Assembly (NCBI RefSeq): GCF_003390885.1
Contig: NZ_QMEL01000001.1
Span: 310,001-374,000 of the forward strand
Length of the DNA: 64,000 nt
Source of the DNA: Pelagibacterium sediminicola
GTDB lineage: Bacteria; Pseudomonadota; Alphaproteobacteria; Rhizobiales; Devosiaceae
Direction of reading: 5' to 3'
Both the position numbers and the translations under genes were made by a program. This document shows, in pieces, positions 55,556-64,000 of the stretch. The notes under the pieces were generated by a model that was not told where the DNA came from, searched no databases, and saw nothing but the letters and a program-made list of their open reading frames with translations. Every line of letters starts with the position of its first letter. Position 1 is the stretch's first letter.

Positions 55556-55855
55556 ATGAACGACCGATCACACAATACGCCGCTTGACGCGAACGCCATC
55601 AGGACCGCGCTTCAGGGGCTTTCCGGCTGGACGGCAAGGGACGGCAGGGCGATTGCCCGGACCTTCGAGTTCAAAACGTTTTCCGAGGCGTTCGGCTTCA
55701 TGGTGCGGGTGGCGCTGGCCGCTGAAAAGGCCAACCACCACCCCGACTGGTCCAACAGCTACAACCGCGTCGAGATCGCGCTTTCGAGCCACGATGCGGG
55801 CGGGGTGACGCAAAGGGACATCGATCTGGCCAAGGCCATCGATGCCCTGATCTAA
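55556..55855 (+). CDS. phhB: 4a-hydroxytetrahydrobiopterin dehydratase (PCD/DCoH)
   Basis: Regenerates the pterin cofactor of aromatic hydroxylases, or acts in molybdopterin or folate-related pterin handling. The 99-residue product has the PCD motif [47 protein letters not shown], with the active-site His pair. ATG at 55556 follows GGGAGAGG. Its end overlaps a convergent membrane-protein gene by 4 bases. Confidence 0.94.
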   Translation: MNDRSHNTPLDANAIRTALQGLSGWTARDGRAIARTFEFKTFSEAFGFMVRVALAAEKANHHPDWSNSYNRVEIALSSHDAGGVTQRDIDLAKAIDALI

Positions 55856-56385
55856 CGTCCAGAGAGTTTTCTGATACCGATAAGGGCGAAAACCAGCGCG
55901 GTGGCGATGCCCGCGCTCCGGTGCAGGGCAAAGGCGTCGATGGCGAGCGCGCGGGCCAGATGGAGCGCGGCGAGACCGCCGAGCACGGCGGCGAGCGCCG
56001 TCGCGCCCTGCTGGCGGTAATGGAGCCCCAGCGCCACCAGCCCCCCTGCCGTAAAGGCCAGCGCCAGAAGGTAGAACGGGGTCCACACCATCGCCCCATA
56101 GGTGATCTCGCCGCTGGCGATGGCGCCGAGCACCCCCGAGGTCAGCGTGATGATCAGCACCATGGAAAAGGACATGGCGCCGAACGCGACAAGGACGATC
56201 CCCACCCGGCCCTGCCGCCCCATGCCCGGCTCGGTCTGCAGCCCGAAAATCCCCGCCGCCAGCACGAAAAGCGCGATCGCGCCCAGCGTGCCGTCGGCAA
56301 CCCCGATGCCCCCGGCAACGAGCGCCACGGCTTCGGCGGTCATCCAGCCGGCCGACCCGGCAATGAACATCAGCAAGAGCACCAT
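55852..56385 (-). CDS. Hypothetical membrane protein
   Basis: A 177-residue protein with about five to six hydrophobic segments and short polar loops, starting [22 protein letters not shown]. No motif I recognise. ATG at 56385 is chosen because it opens directly into a membrane segment; the upstream frame is unrelated sequence. It is convergent with phhB. Confidence 0.6.
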   Translation of the reverse strand: MVLLLMFIAGSAGWMTAEAVALVAGGIGVADGTLGAIALFVLAAGIFGLQTEPGMGRQGRVGIVLVAFGAMSFSMVLIITLTSGVLGAIASGEITYGAMVWTPFYLLALAFTAGGLVALGLHYRQQGATALAAVLGGLAALHLARALAIDAFALHRSAGIATALVFALIGIRKLSGR

Positions 56386-56631
56386 GGGTTTTTCCCGGCT
56401 CCCCGGTTGGGTGGGTGAAAGCGGCTTCCCGATACGCCCTTCAGGGCCCTTTTGCAAAGCCGCGATGGCCATCGCGGGTCAATTTCTGTGGCCCGTTCTC
56501 AACAGGATGGCCAAATCCGTCGCGCACTCCGTCTCCCGCAACGTCTGCCGCTTGCCCCTCAAAGGCCTGCCCGGTTAGATCGGCCCCCCGAGACGGATCG
56601 CCCGCGTTTTGAAAGTCGAGTTGCAAAGCCC

Positions 56632-57102
56632 ATGTTTGAAGCGATTGCCCGCCTGTTCGGCGCCGAAAGCGCCCCCGCCAACGCCCCACTCGCCCCGCGC
56701 GTCGCGGTGGCAGCGCTTCTGGTTCATCTGGCAACGGTCGACGGGCGCGCCAAGCCAGAGGAGGTGCGGGTCATCTCCCATGCGCTCAAGGACCATTACG
56801 GGCTCGACGACGGGGCGGTGGCGCGGCTGATCGAAGAAGCAAGGCGCAAGGACCGCGAGGCGGTCGATTTCTACCAGTTCACCTCGCGGCTTTCCCGGCT
56901 CGAGCGGGACGAGAAAATCGACATCATCCGCATGATGTGGCAGGTGGTCTTTGCCGACGACACCAATCACGAGCTCGAGGACAACATGGTCTGGCGCGTG
57001 GCCGAACTGATCGGCGTGTCCGCCCGCGAGCGCACCGTGTTGCGCAACCAGATGCGCCGCGGCATCCATGCGGAAAGCGACACCGGCGAAACGGAGAAAT
57101 GA
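56632..57102 (+). CDS. TerB-like (tellurite-resistance family) protein
   Basis: A 156-residue all-helical TerB-domain protein: APRVAVAALLVHLATVDGRAKPEEV near residue 20, then DDGAVARLIEEARRKDREAVDFYQF and MMWQVVFADDTNHELEDNMVWRVAELIGVS. The acidic-rich VDGxxxxEE motif fits the family, named for tellurite resistance but common in bacteria without that role. No ter operon partners are present. Confidence 0.85.
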   Translation: MFEAIARLFGAESAPANAPLAPRVAVAALLVHLATVDGRAKPEEVRVISHALKDHYGLDDGAVARLIEEARRKDREAVDFYQFTSRLSRLERDEKIDIIRMMWQVVFADDTNHELEDNMVWRVAELIGVSARERTVLRNQMRRGIHAESDTGETEK

Positions 57103-57139
57103 CCAGCGCAAGGCTGAGCAAGGCGGCCTGGGTTTTTTC

Positions 57140-57170
57140 GCAATTTGCAAAAGCGCGACTCGCAAATTGC
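57140..57170. repeat. TTGC-rich inverted repeat
   Basis: GCAATTTGC and GCAAATTGC face each other 13 bases apart, with a further GCATTTTGC at 57181-57189. This looks like an operator for a dimeric regulator, 38 bases after the TerB-like gene. The gap 57103-57571 otherwise holds a terminator hairpin, a family F repeat and no ORF I can support. Confidence 0.45.
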
Positions 57171-57322
57171 AAGGCTTTGCGCATTTTGCACGCCCACCGA
57201 TTCAACATCTTGGGGCTCACGCCCGGCAAAGGGGCATATGTACGGATGGATCGATGTGGCACGCTTTGTGCAATGCAGGGGGCGTCCGGGTCTTTGTGTG
57301 TTGCGTACCGGATCACTTGTTC

Positions 57323-57363
57323 AAGGGCCCGCTCTTTCCCTAACCGGAGGCGGGCCCTTTTTT
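57323..57363 (+). terminator. Strong orphan terminator (possible small-RNA 3' end)
   Basis: AAGGGCCCG pairs with CGGGCCCTT followed by TTTT, 220 bases beyond the TerB-like gene and with no ORF ending at it. It either ends a long 3' UTR or a small RNA from the 57190-57363 region. Confidence 0.75.
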
Positions 57364-57410
57364 CTTGTGCACCACGCGCAGTCTTGCCCTTGGGATGGGG
57401 AAACCGTAAT

Positions 57411-57465
57411 TAGAGCATCGGACCGAAAAGCGTATACGCGGTTTTCGGAAAATCCGATGCGCAAA
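57411..57465. repeat. Repeat family F (GAGCATCGGACCGAAAAG palindrome)
   Basis: A 55-bp near-perfect palindrome: AGAGCATCGGACCGAAAAGCG at one end, CGGTTTTCGGAAAATCCGATGC at the other in complement-like form. I recognise this class as a very common intergenic palindrome of Hyphomicrobiales. It precedes yggT. Confidence 0.8.
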
Positions 57466-57571
57466 CAAAAGTCTGGACCGGCACATTGTGTTCGATAGAG
57501 CGCAGGCCGCTCAGGATGAAAACCGGCGCGGCCACCGGCCCCGCTTCTGGCGAGAAAAAAGGATCTGCCGA

Positions 57572-57877
57572 ATGGTGTTGGGGCTTTTGCAGTTTATCGA
57601 CCTGGTGCTCAACGTGGTCATTTTCATCATCATCGGCCAGGTGATCATGAGCTGGCTGCTGGCGTTCAACATCCTCAACATGTCCAACCAGTTCGTGGCC
57701 ACCATCGCCAACGCGCTCTACCAGATCACCGAGCCGCTGCTGCGCCCGATCCGCTCGGTGGTGCCCAATTTCGGCGGGCTCGACATCTCGCCGATCATCC
57801 TGTTCCTCGCCATCTATTTCATTCGTCTGGTCGTGCTCTATCCGCTGATGCGCCAGGTCGTGATGGGTGGCCTCTGA
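57572..57877 (+). CDS. yggT: YggT family membrane protein
   Basis: A 101-residue protein with two YggT repeats: LLQFIDLVLNVVIFIIIGQVIMSW, then ITEPLLRPIRSVVPNFGGLDISPIILFLAIYFI. The PLLRPIR and GLDISP motifs are diagnostic. Members are linked to osmotic or membrane stability, without a settled mechanism. It overlaps yggU by 11 bases. Confidence 0.92.
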   Translation: MVLGLLQFIDLVLNVVIFIIIGQVIMSWLLAFNILNMSNQFVATIANALYQITEPLLRPIRSVVPNFGGLDISPIILFLAIYFIRLVVLYPLMRQVVMGGL

Positions 57878-58211
57878 TCCCCAAAATCCCGGCTGGTTCC
57901 GCCCGGCCCGCGACGGCGCGCTGATCGTCCTGCGCGTCACCCCCAATGCGGGGCGTAACCGGATCGAGGGCCTGGCCGCGCTGGCCGACGGCACCCAGGC
58001 GCTCAAGATCCGCATCGCCGCCCCGCCCCGGGACGGCCGCGCCAATGACGCGGTGATCGCCCTGCTGGCCAAAGCAGCCGGACACCCCCGCTCGGCCTTT
58101 TCGGTCAAGGCGGGCGCCACCGCGCGCACCAAGACGATTCTTCTCACCGCGTCTCTCCGGGAAGCCGATCTGGCGCGTCGCCGCATCGAAAGCAGTTTCG
58201 GGGATAAATAG
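57867..58211 (+). CDS. yggU: DUF167 family protein YggU
   Basis: A 114-residue protein with the DUF167 signature TPNAGRNRIEG and IAAPPRDGRANDAVIALLAKA, then VKAGATARTKTI. Function unknown. The GTG start at 57867 lies inside yggT; the pair is a recurrent operon. Confidence 0.9.
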   Translation: MASDPQNPGWFRPARDGALIVLRVTPNAGRNRIEGLAALADGTQALKIRIAAPPRDGRANDAVIALLAKAAGHPRSAFSVKAGATARTKTILLTASLREADLARRRIESSFGDK

Positions 58212-58367
58212 GTCAATAATTACGACCTTTATTACGTGCGCGAAATCAACGTATTAGCCGGGCACGCGGCAGCAATGCTGTCCAAATGCCCTTCTCAAGA
58301 AACCCCATTGCTTTCAATACTTTGTTCCGCCTATCCTCACCCCCGTCACCGTCCGGCGATCAGGGTC

Positions 58368-58394
58368 GGCGCTTTTAAAGGAGATAAAAGCGCC
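58368..58394 (+). promoter_or_regulatory. Hairpin presenting a ribosome-binding sequence
   Basis: A perfect 10-bp stem (GGCGCTTTTA / TAAAAGCGCC) with loop AAGGAGA, so an AGGAG sequence sits in the loop, followed one base later by an ATG (58396). It could be a translation-control element or a chance hairpin. Confidence 0.5.
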
Positions 58395-58395
58395 A

Positions 58396-58473
58396 ATGCC
58401 CGCCGGGGCGACAAGGGAACGGGCTGATCGGGCGGACAAGGGGACTGCGTCCCGCCGTCCGGGCCACAGTTGA
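58396..58473 (+). CDS. Possible 25-residue leader peptide before hppA
   Basis: An ORF ([16 protein letters not shown].. ending GHS) that begins just after the hairpin with its AGGAG loop and stops 11 bases before the hppA ATG at 58485. Size and placement fit a leader peptide, but the composition is Arg/Ala-rich and unremarkable, and no family is known. Confidence 0.3.
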   Translation: MPAGATRERADRADKGTASRRPGHS

Positions 58474-58484
58474 GGGGAATGAAC

Positions 58485-60620
58485 ATGACTTTGGCCTTAT
58501 GGCTGATCGTAGTCTGCGGCGTGCTGTCGATCGTTTACGGCATCGTGACGACACGCGCGCTTCTTGCCGCCGATGCCGGCACGACGCGGATGCAGGAAAT
58601 CTCGGGCGCGGTGCGCGAAGGCGCCATCGCCTATCTCAGACGCCAATACACCACTATTGCCATCGTGGGTCTCGTGATCCTCGTCGTTGCCTGGTGGTTG
58701 CTGGGCATTTACGCAGCCATCGGCTTTCTGATCGGCGCGGTGCTTTCGGGCGCCGCCGGGTTCATCGGCATGCACGTTTCGGTCCGCGCCAACGTCCGCG
58801 TCGCGCAAGCCGCGACGACCTCGCTGGCGGGGGGGCTCGATCTCGCCTTCAAATCGGGCGCCGTCACCGGACTTCTTGTCGCCGGGCTGGGGCTTTTGGG
58901 CGTCGTTCTTTATTTCGGCTTTCTCATGTCCATCGGCTTTGCGGCCACCGACCGCGTGGTCATCGACGCGCTCGTGGCGCTCGGCTTCGGGGCTTCGCTG
59001 ATTTCGATCTTCGCCCGGCTGGGCGGCGGCATCTTCACCAAGGGCGCCGACGTTGGCGGCGACATGGTGGGCAAGGTCGAGGCGGGCATCCCCGAGGACG
59101 ACCCGCGCAACCCGGCAACCATCGCCGACAATGTGGGCGACAATGTCGGCGACTGCGCCGGTATGGCCGCCGACCTTTTCGAGACCTATGTGGTGACCAT
59201 CGTTGCCACCATGGTGCTGGCCGCGATCATCCTGCCGACCCCCGAACTCAAATGGGCCGGCATGGTGCTCCCGCTCGCCATCGGCGGCGCGTGCGTGCTG
59301 ACCTCGATCGTTGGCACCTATTTCGTCAAGCTCGGCGCCTCGGGCAACATCATGGGCGCGCTCTATAAGGGCGTCATCGCCACGGGCGTGTTCTCGCTGG
59401 TCGTGCTCCTGCCGGTCATCTGGTGGGTGTTCGGCGGGCTCGACACCCAGATCGCCGTCGGCGGCGCGACCTTCACCCCGCTCTCGCTCTATTTCTGCGG
59501 CGTTGCGGGTCTGGTCATCACCGGGCTGATCATCTGGATCACCGAATATTACACCGGCACCGACTACCGCCCGGTCAAATCGATCGCCGAGGCCTCGATC
59601 ACCGGCCACGGCACCAACGTCATCCAGGGGCTCGCCGTTTCGCTCGAATCGACCGCGCTGCCCGCGCTGGTCATCATCGCGGGCATCATCCTCACCTACA
59701 ACCTTGCCGGCCTGTTCGGCATCGGGGTGGCGGTGGTGACCATGCTGGCGCTGGCCGGCATGATCGTCGCGCTCGATGCCTTCGGACCGGTCACCGACAA
59801 TGCCGGCGGCATCGCCGAAATGGCCGGGCTCCCCGACGAGGTGCGCAAGAACACCGACGCGCTCGATGCGGTGGGCAACACCACCAAGGCGGTGACCAAG
59901 GGCTACGCCATCGGCTCGGCGGGTCTGGGCGCGCTGGTGCTGTTTGCCGCCTATACCCAGGATCTGTCCTACTTCATCTCCACCGCCGCCGAGGGCAGTT
60001 TCTTCTTCGGCGTGGGCCAGGTGAGCTTCTCGCTCGCCGATCCCTATGTCGTCGTGGGGCTGCTGTTCGGCGGGCTGTTGCCGTTCCTATTCGGGGGCAT
60101 GTCGATGACCGCGGTGGGCCGCGCCGCCCAGTCCGTGGTGGTCGAGGTGCGGCGTCAGTTCAAGGAAAAGCCCGGCATCATGGAAGGGACCGAAAAGCCC
60201 GACTATGGCCGCGCGGTCGACATGCTGACCAAGGCCGCGATCAAGGAAATGATCGTGCCTTCGCTGCTCCCGGTGCTCTCGCCCATCGTCGCCTTCGTCG
60301 TCATCCTTCTGATCGCGGGCAAGGCCGCGGCGTTCGCCGCGCTGGGCGCCATGCTGCTCGGCGTCATCGTCACCGGGCTTTACGTCGCCATCTCGATGAC
60401 GGCGGGGGGCGGTGCCTGGGACAACGCCAAGAAGAGCTTTGAGGACGGGTTCACCGATTCCACCGGTCAGGTGCACCTGAAGGGGTCCGAAGCCCACAAG
60501 GCCTCGGTCACCGGCGATACGGTCGGCGATCCCTACAAGGACACCGCCGGTCCCGCGGTCAACCCGATGATCAAGATCACCAACATCATCGCGCTTTTGC
60601 TGCTGGCGGTCCTGCACTAA
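58485..60620 (+). CDS. hppA: Membrane-bound proton-translocating pyrophosphatase (K+-independent)
   Basis: Pumps protons using PPi hydrolysis. A 711-residue protein with about 16 membrane segments, the substrate motif [30 protein letters not shown] near 215, [11 protein letters not shown] and the C-terminal [17 protein letters not shown]. The sequence [17 protein letters not shown] near 464-480 carries Lys where K+-dependent enzymes have Ala, so K+-independence is predicted. ATG at 58485 is preferred because AGGGG lies 7 bases upstream; ATG at 58479 is possible. Confidence 0.96.
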   Translation: MTLALWLIVVCGVLSIVYGIVTTRALLAADAGTTRMQEISGAVREGAIAYLRRQYTTIAIVGLVILVVAWWLLGIYAAIGFLIGAVLSGAAGFIGMHVSVRANVRVAQAATTSLAGGLDLAFKSGAVTGLLVAGLGLLGVVLYFGFLMSIGFAATDRVVIDALVALGFGASLISIFARLGGGIFTKGADVGGDMVGKVEAGIPEDDPRNPATIADNVGDNVGDCAGMAADLFETYVVTIVATMVLAAIILPTPELKWAGMVLPLAIGGACVLTSIVGTYFVKLGASGNIMGALYKGVIATGVFSLVVLLPVIWWVFGGLDTQIAVGGATFTPLSLYFCGVAGLVITGLIIWITEYYTGTDYRPVKSIAEASITGHGTNVIQGLAVSLESTALPALVIIAGIILTYNLAGLFGIGVAVVTMLALAGMIVALDAFGPVTDNAGGIAEMAGLPDEVRKNTDALDAVGNTTKAVTKGYAIGSAGLGALVLFAAYTQDLSYFISTAAEGSFFFGVGQVSFSLADPYVVVGLLFGGLLPFLFGGMSMTAVGRAAQSVVVEVRRQFKEKPGIMEGTEKPDYGRAVDMLTKAAIKEMIVPSLLPVLSPIVAFVVILLIAGKAAAFAALGAMLLGVIVTGLYVAISMTAGGGAWDNAKKSFEDGFTDSTGQVHLKGSEAHKASVTGDTVGDPYKDTAGPAVNPMIKITNIIALLLLAVLH

Positions 60621-60647
60621 GGCGTGCGCGCCAATCGATGAACATGA

Positions 60648-60680
60648 GGGCCGGACCGCTGCGTCCGGCCCTTTCTTTTT
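60648..60680 (+). terminator. Rho-independent terminator after hppA
   Basis: GGGCCGGAC pairs with GTCCGGCCC over a 6-nt loop, followed by TTTCTTTTT, 27 bases after the stop. Confidence 0.92.
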
Positions 60681-60803
60681 GCATAAAGGTCAGCCCCCCT
60701 GACGGATACCAATGTCTATGTCATTGAAATCTAAAGTGATACTGGACTTTGCCGCCAGCCGGGCTAAGCTCGTCCTGAAACTTCCGGCAAGAAGGCCAGT
60801 TCC

Positions 60804-63800
60804 ATGCTCGAAACGACGGGGGCGCCGGCGCGCCAGTGGAAAGACCGCATCGCGGCCCTTTCAGGGGCCGAACCCGGTTTTGCCAGTTTCCTGAACCGCG
60901 CGATCGGCTCGGCCGACGAGCAGGACCTGCTGCTCTATCCGCCCCAAACGCTCGAAACCGTGCTGCGGGAAACCTTTTCCCATATCGGCGAGCGCACCCC
61001 CGGCCGGCCCGATATAAGGCTCTGGACGTCGGATGAGCCGGGCCTTGATGGCCTCACCATCATCGACATCTATTCGGCCGATACCCCTTTCATCGTCGAT
61101 TCCGCGCTGGCTGCCATCCGCGCGGCGGGCGGCACGATCCGCTTCATGGCCCATCCGGTCGCCGCGGTCGATACCGGCACCACGCCCTGGACGGTGATCG
61201 AGCGGCCCGGCCCGGACGCCCGCCACGAAAGCGTTCTCCACGTCCATATCGACACCCCCGCCGACCCCGCCACGAGCGAATTGATCGCAGAGGAACTGAC
61301 CCGCACGATGATCGCGGTGCGCCAGGCGGTGGTGGACTGGCGCGACATGCTCGAGCGCCTGCGCACCGTGGTGGTAAGCTATCGCGAGAACCCGCCGCCC
61401 TTGCGCGAGGCCGATCTTGCCGAGGCCATGCATTTTCTCGCCTGGCTCGCCGACCACAATTTCACCTTTCTGGGCCTGCGCGAATATAGGCTCGAAGGGG
61501 AGGGCGAGGCGCGCAAGCTCGTCCCGGTCGAGGGCAGCGGGCTGGGCATCCTCGCCGACCCCGATTATTTCTATCTGCGCCAGGGCGCCGATTACGTCCA
61601 CACGACCAGCCAGCACCTTGCCTTTCTCGACAGCGACGAACCCCTGATGGTCACCAAGGCCAACCGGCGCGCCTCGGTCCACCGCCGCGTCCACATGGAC
61701 TATATCGGCATCAAGCTGTTCGGGCCGGGCGGCAAGGTGCGGGGCGAGTTGCGTATTCTGGGGCTCTTTACCTCCCTTTCGTTCGCCACCCCCCACGCGG
61801 ACGTGCCCATCATCCGGCGCAAGCTTGTCGATGCCATGAAGAGTTCGGGGCTCGACCCGCGCTCGCACGCGGGCAAGGCGCTGATGAACGCGCTCGACAA
61901 TTACCCGCGCGAGGAGATGTTCCAGATTTCGGCCGGCGAACTGCTCGAATTTGCCACCGTCATCTCGACGCTTCCCGACCGTCCGCGCGTGCGCGTCCTG
62001 CCGCGCATCGACCGGTTCGACAATTTCGTCTCCATCCTCGTCTATCTGCCCCGCGACCGGTTCGATACCCAGGTGCGCGAAAAAATCGGCCTGCATCTGG
62101 CCCGGCGCTATGAGGGGCGCGTGTCCGCCTTCGCACCCGATTTCCCCGAGGGCGAGCTGGCGCGCATCCACTTCATCATCGGGCGCAATGGCGGGCCGAC
62201 CCCGCGCCCCGGCCGCGAGGCGCTCGAGGATGAGATCAACGAGATCAGCCGCAGTTTTGCCGACCGGCTCGTCTCCGCCGCCCCCGATCCAGCGGCGATC
62301 GCCGGTTACGCCAACGCCTTTCCGCGCGATTATCAGGCCGCGCTTTCCCATCTCGACGCGCTGGCCGACATCGCCATTTTCCGCGAACTCGACACGGGAA
62401 AACCCGTCGCGGTTGATCTTGGGCCGGGGCGCGACGATCCCCTGACGCTGACCCTAAAAGTCTATAGCCGCCAAAAACCCATCCCGCTTTCCGACCGCGT
62501 GCCGGTGCTCGAAAATTTCGGCTTTTCGGTCATCGACGAGCGCACCTGGGAGATTTCACCCGCCGACGGGGTCGAGCGGTTCGTCCACGACATGACCCTT
62601 TCCCCGCGTGGGCTCGAAGCGTCGGCCGTGCGGGAAGCTGCGCCCCGCATCGAGGCGGCGATCGTTGCCGCCGCCACCGGCGCGGTGGAAAACGACGGCT
62701 ATAACCGGCTTACCCTTCACGCCGGGCTCAGCCATGAGGACACGGCCCTGCTGCGGGCCCTGGGCCACTATCTCAAGCAGGCCGGGATCACCTGGTCCCA
62801 GTCCTATATCGCAACGACGCTCGCCAGCCACCCGGCCCTTGCCGCAACCCTTGTCGAGCTGTTCCATACCCTTAACGACCCCACCCGGGCCGGGGATGGC
62901 GCCGAAAGGGCCACGGCCCTGCACGCCCGGTTCGCCGAATCGCTCGAAACCATCGAATCGCTCGACGAGGACCGGATATTGCGGCGCCTGCTCAACCTCG
63001 TCCAAGCCGCGCTGCGCACCAATCTCTACCAGCGCGAGAACGGCGCCCCGCGCGACGCGCTCGCCATCAAGTTCGATGCCCAGGCCATCGAGGGCCTGCC
63101 CGAACCCCGGCCCTATCGCGAGATCTTCGTTTATTCCCCGCGTGTCGAGGGCGCCCATATGCGCGGCGGTCCCATCGCGCGCGGCGGCCTGCGCTGGTCC
63201 GACCGCCCCGAGGATTTCCGCACCGAGATCCTGGGGCTGGTAAAAGCCCAGATGGTCAAGAACGCGGTGATCGTGCCGGTGGGGGCCAAGGGCGGGTTCG
63301 TGCCCAAGAAAATGCCGCCCAACCCCGACCGAGAGGCGTTCATGGCCGAGGGGACGGCCTGCTACAAGATCTTCATCTCCGCGCTTCTGGACGTCACCGA
63401 CAATCTGGTCGGCGACACCGTGCTGCCGCCTGAAATGGTCTTCCGGCGCGACGGGGACGACCCCTATCTGGTGGTCGCCGCCGACAAGGGCACGGCGAGC
63501 TTTTCCGATACCGCCAACGCCATTTCGACGGCCCGCGACTTCTGGCTTGGCGATGCCTTCGCATCGGGCGGCTCGGCGGGCTACGACCACAAGAAAATGG
63601 GCATCACGGCGCGCGGCGCCTGGGAGACGGTCAAGCGCCATTTCCGGGAGATGGACATCGACATCCAGAAAACCGGCTTTACCGTTGCCGGGGTCGGGGA
63701 CATGTCGGGCGACGTCTTCGGCAACGGCATGCTGCGCTCGCCCCATATCCGGCTCGTGGCGGCATTCGATCATCGCGACATCTTCATCGATCCCGACCCC

Positions 63801-64000
63801 GACGAAAAGGCCGCTTTTGCCGAGCGCCAGCGCCTCTTTGCCCTGCCCCGTTCGAGCTGGCAGGATTATGACACGGCGGTGATCTCGGAAGGCGGCGGGG
63901 TTTTCTCGCGAAAGCTCAAATCGATCCCGCTTTCCCCCCAGATGCAGGAGTTGCTGGGACTGTCGGGCCCGAGCGCCGCGCCCGCCGAAGTCCTTTCCGC
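60804..64000 (+). CDS. NAD-specific glutamate dehydrogenase (large GDH), 3' end outside window
   Basis: An uninterrupted frame from ATG 60804 to the window end, 1,065 codons, of the very large GDH class (about 1,550-1,620 residues) that oxidises glutamate to 2-oxoglutarate and ammonium for catabolism. The first two thirds are regulatory; the catalytic part begins late, with GGLRWSDRPEDFRTE, the catalytic Lys in VPVGAKGGFVPKK near 828, and ADKGTASFSDTANAIS near 894. The start has AAGAAGG upstream. The truncated 3' part should lie just beyond the window. Confidence 0.95.
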   Translation, partial: MLETTGAPARQWKDRIAALSGAEPGFASFLNRAIGSADEQDLLLYPPQTLETVLRETFSHIGERTPGRPDIRLWTSDEPGLDGLTIIDIYSADTPFIVDSALAAIRAAGGTIRFMAHPVAAVDTGTTPWTVIERPGPDARHESVLHVHIDTPADPATSELIAEELTRTMIAVRQAVVDWRDMLERLRTVVVSYRENPPPLREADLAEAMHFLAWLADHNFTFLGLREYRLEGEGEARKLVPVEGSGLGILADPDYFYLRQGADYVHTTSQHLAFLDSDEPLMVTKANRRASVHRRVHMDYIGIKLFGPGGKVRGELRILGLFTSLSFATPHADVPIIRRKLVDAMKSSGLDPRSHAGKALMNALDNYPREEMFQISAGELLEFATVISTLPDRPRVRVLPRIDRFDNFVSILVYLPRDRFDTQVREKIGLHLARRYEGRVSAFAPDFPEGELARIHFIIGRNGGPTPRPGREALEDEINEISRSFADRLVSAAPDPAAIAGYANAFPRDYQAALSHLDALADIAIFRELDTGKPVAVDLGPGRDDPLTLTLKVYSRQKPIPLSDRVPVLENFGFSVIDERTWEISPADGVERFVHDMTLSPRGLEASAVREAAPRIEAAIVAAATGAVENDGYNRLTLHAGLSHEDTALLRALGHYLKQAGITWSQSYIATTLASHPALAATLVELFHTLNDPTRAGDGAERATALHARFAESLETIESLDEDRILRRLLNLVQAALRTNLYQRENGAPRDALAIKFDAQAIEGLPEPRPYREIFVYSPRVEGAHMRGGPIARGGLRWSDRPEDFRTEILGLVKAQMVKNAVIVPVGAKGGFVPKKMPPNPDREAFMAEGTACYKIFISALLDVTDNLVGDTVLPPEMVFRRDGDDPYLVVAADKGTASFSDTANAISTARDFWLGDAFASGGSAGYDHKKMGITARGAWETVKRHFREMDIDIQKTGFTVAGVGDMSGDVFGNGMLRSPHIRLVAAFDHRDIFIDPDPDEKAAFAERQRLFALPRSSWQDYDTAVISEGGGVFSRKLKSIPLSPQMQELLGLSGPSAAPAEVLS

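Noticed and set aside
58497-59609. A 370-codon frame antisense to hppA
   Set aside because: Shadow frame rich in Asp, Arg and His, without homology.

Overview
This window is a gene-dense, high-GC alphaproteobacterial chromosome segment. Gene order points to the Hyphomicrobiales: dnaKJ; the his block with hslV-GNAT-hslU beside it; Smr/Tim44-FxsA-SecB; dnaQ-coaE-aroE-maf; hemE-hemJ-rho-mnmE-mnmG-rsmG-parAB; leuS-lptE-holA; cenR; lolA-ftsK. The families and intergenic repeats would fit a Devosiaceae-like genome, but the genus is my inference. I see no prophage, transposase, CRISPR array or rRNA operon.

The centre of the window is the likely replication origin. The 473 bp gap at 23090-23562 separates maf-aroE-coaE-dnaQ (reading left) from hemE-hemJ-rho-mnmE-mnmG-rsmG-parA-parB (reading right). 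It holds several DnaA-box-like 9-mers and three TTAA-N7-TTAA(C/G) sequences matching the Caulobacter CtrA box. ParB-binding parS-like palindromes lie from 22818 to 32349: one in maf, three around the mnmE/mnmG junction, a perfect one inside rsmG and a degenerate one after parB. Together this reads as a CtrA-controlled origin with its segregation centromere.

Layout: 1-9145 holds the end of dnaK, dnaJ, an FMN reductase, pyrF, dapB, gpmA, an AraC-Ogt repair protein, a DUF2244 protein, nth and a PfkB kinase. 9438-14315 (minus strand) is hisB-DUF2628-hisH-hisA-membrane protein-hisF-hisE-coaA, and includes a truncated second hisF start. 14549-16892 is hslV-acetyltransferase-hslU. 17079-23089 covers XRE, Smr, Tim44-like, FxsA, SecB, DnaQ, CoaE, AroE and Maf. 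23563-32195 is the origin-proximal heme, Rho, tRNA-modification and partition block. 32394-36533 is leuS-lptE-holA. 36623-38811 is yggS, cenR and a cyclic-nucleotide-binding protein. 38951-45248 is xth, lolA, ftsK, amtB and glnK. 45548-48608 is a UbiH-type hydroxylase and a Trm112/Lon-like/thioredoxin operon, followed by tRNA-Gly(GCC).

48990-57102 is the most accessory-looking part: a methyltransferase, an alpha/beta hydrolase, a cytochrome P450 downstream of a FeeM/LuxI-like acyl synthase (with a perfect CtrA box in front), a GGDEF-EAL protein, a pterin dehydratase and a TerB-like protein. 57572-64000 holds yggT, yggU, a K+-independent proton pyrophosphatase and the 5' two thirds of an NAD-specific glutamate dehydrogenase that runs off the window.

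Six families of intergenic inverted repeats occupy most of the long gene-free stretches.
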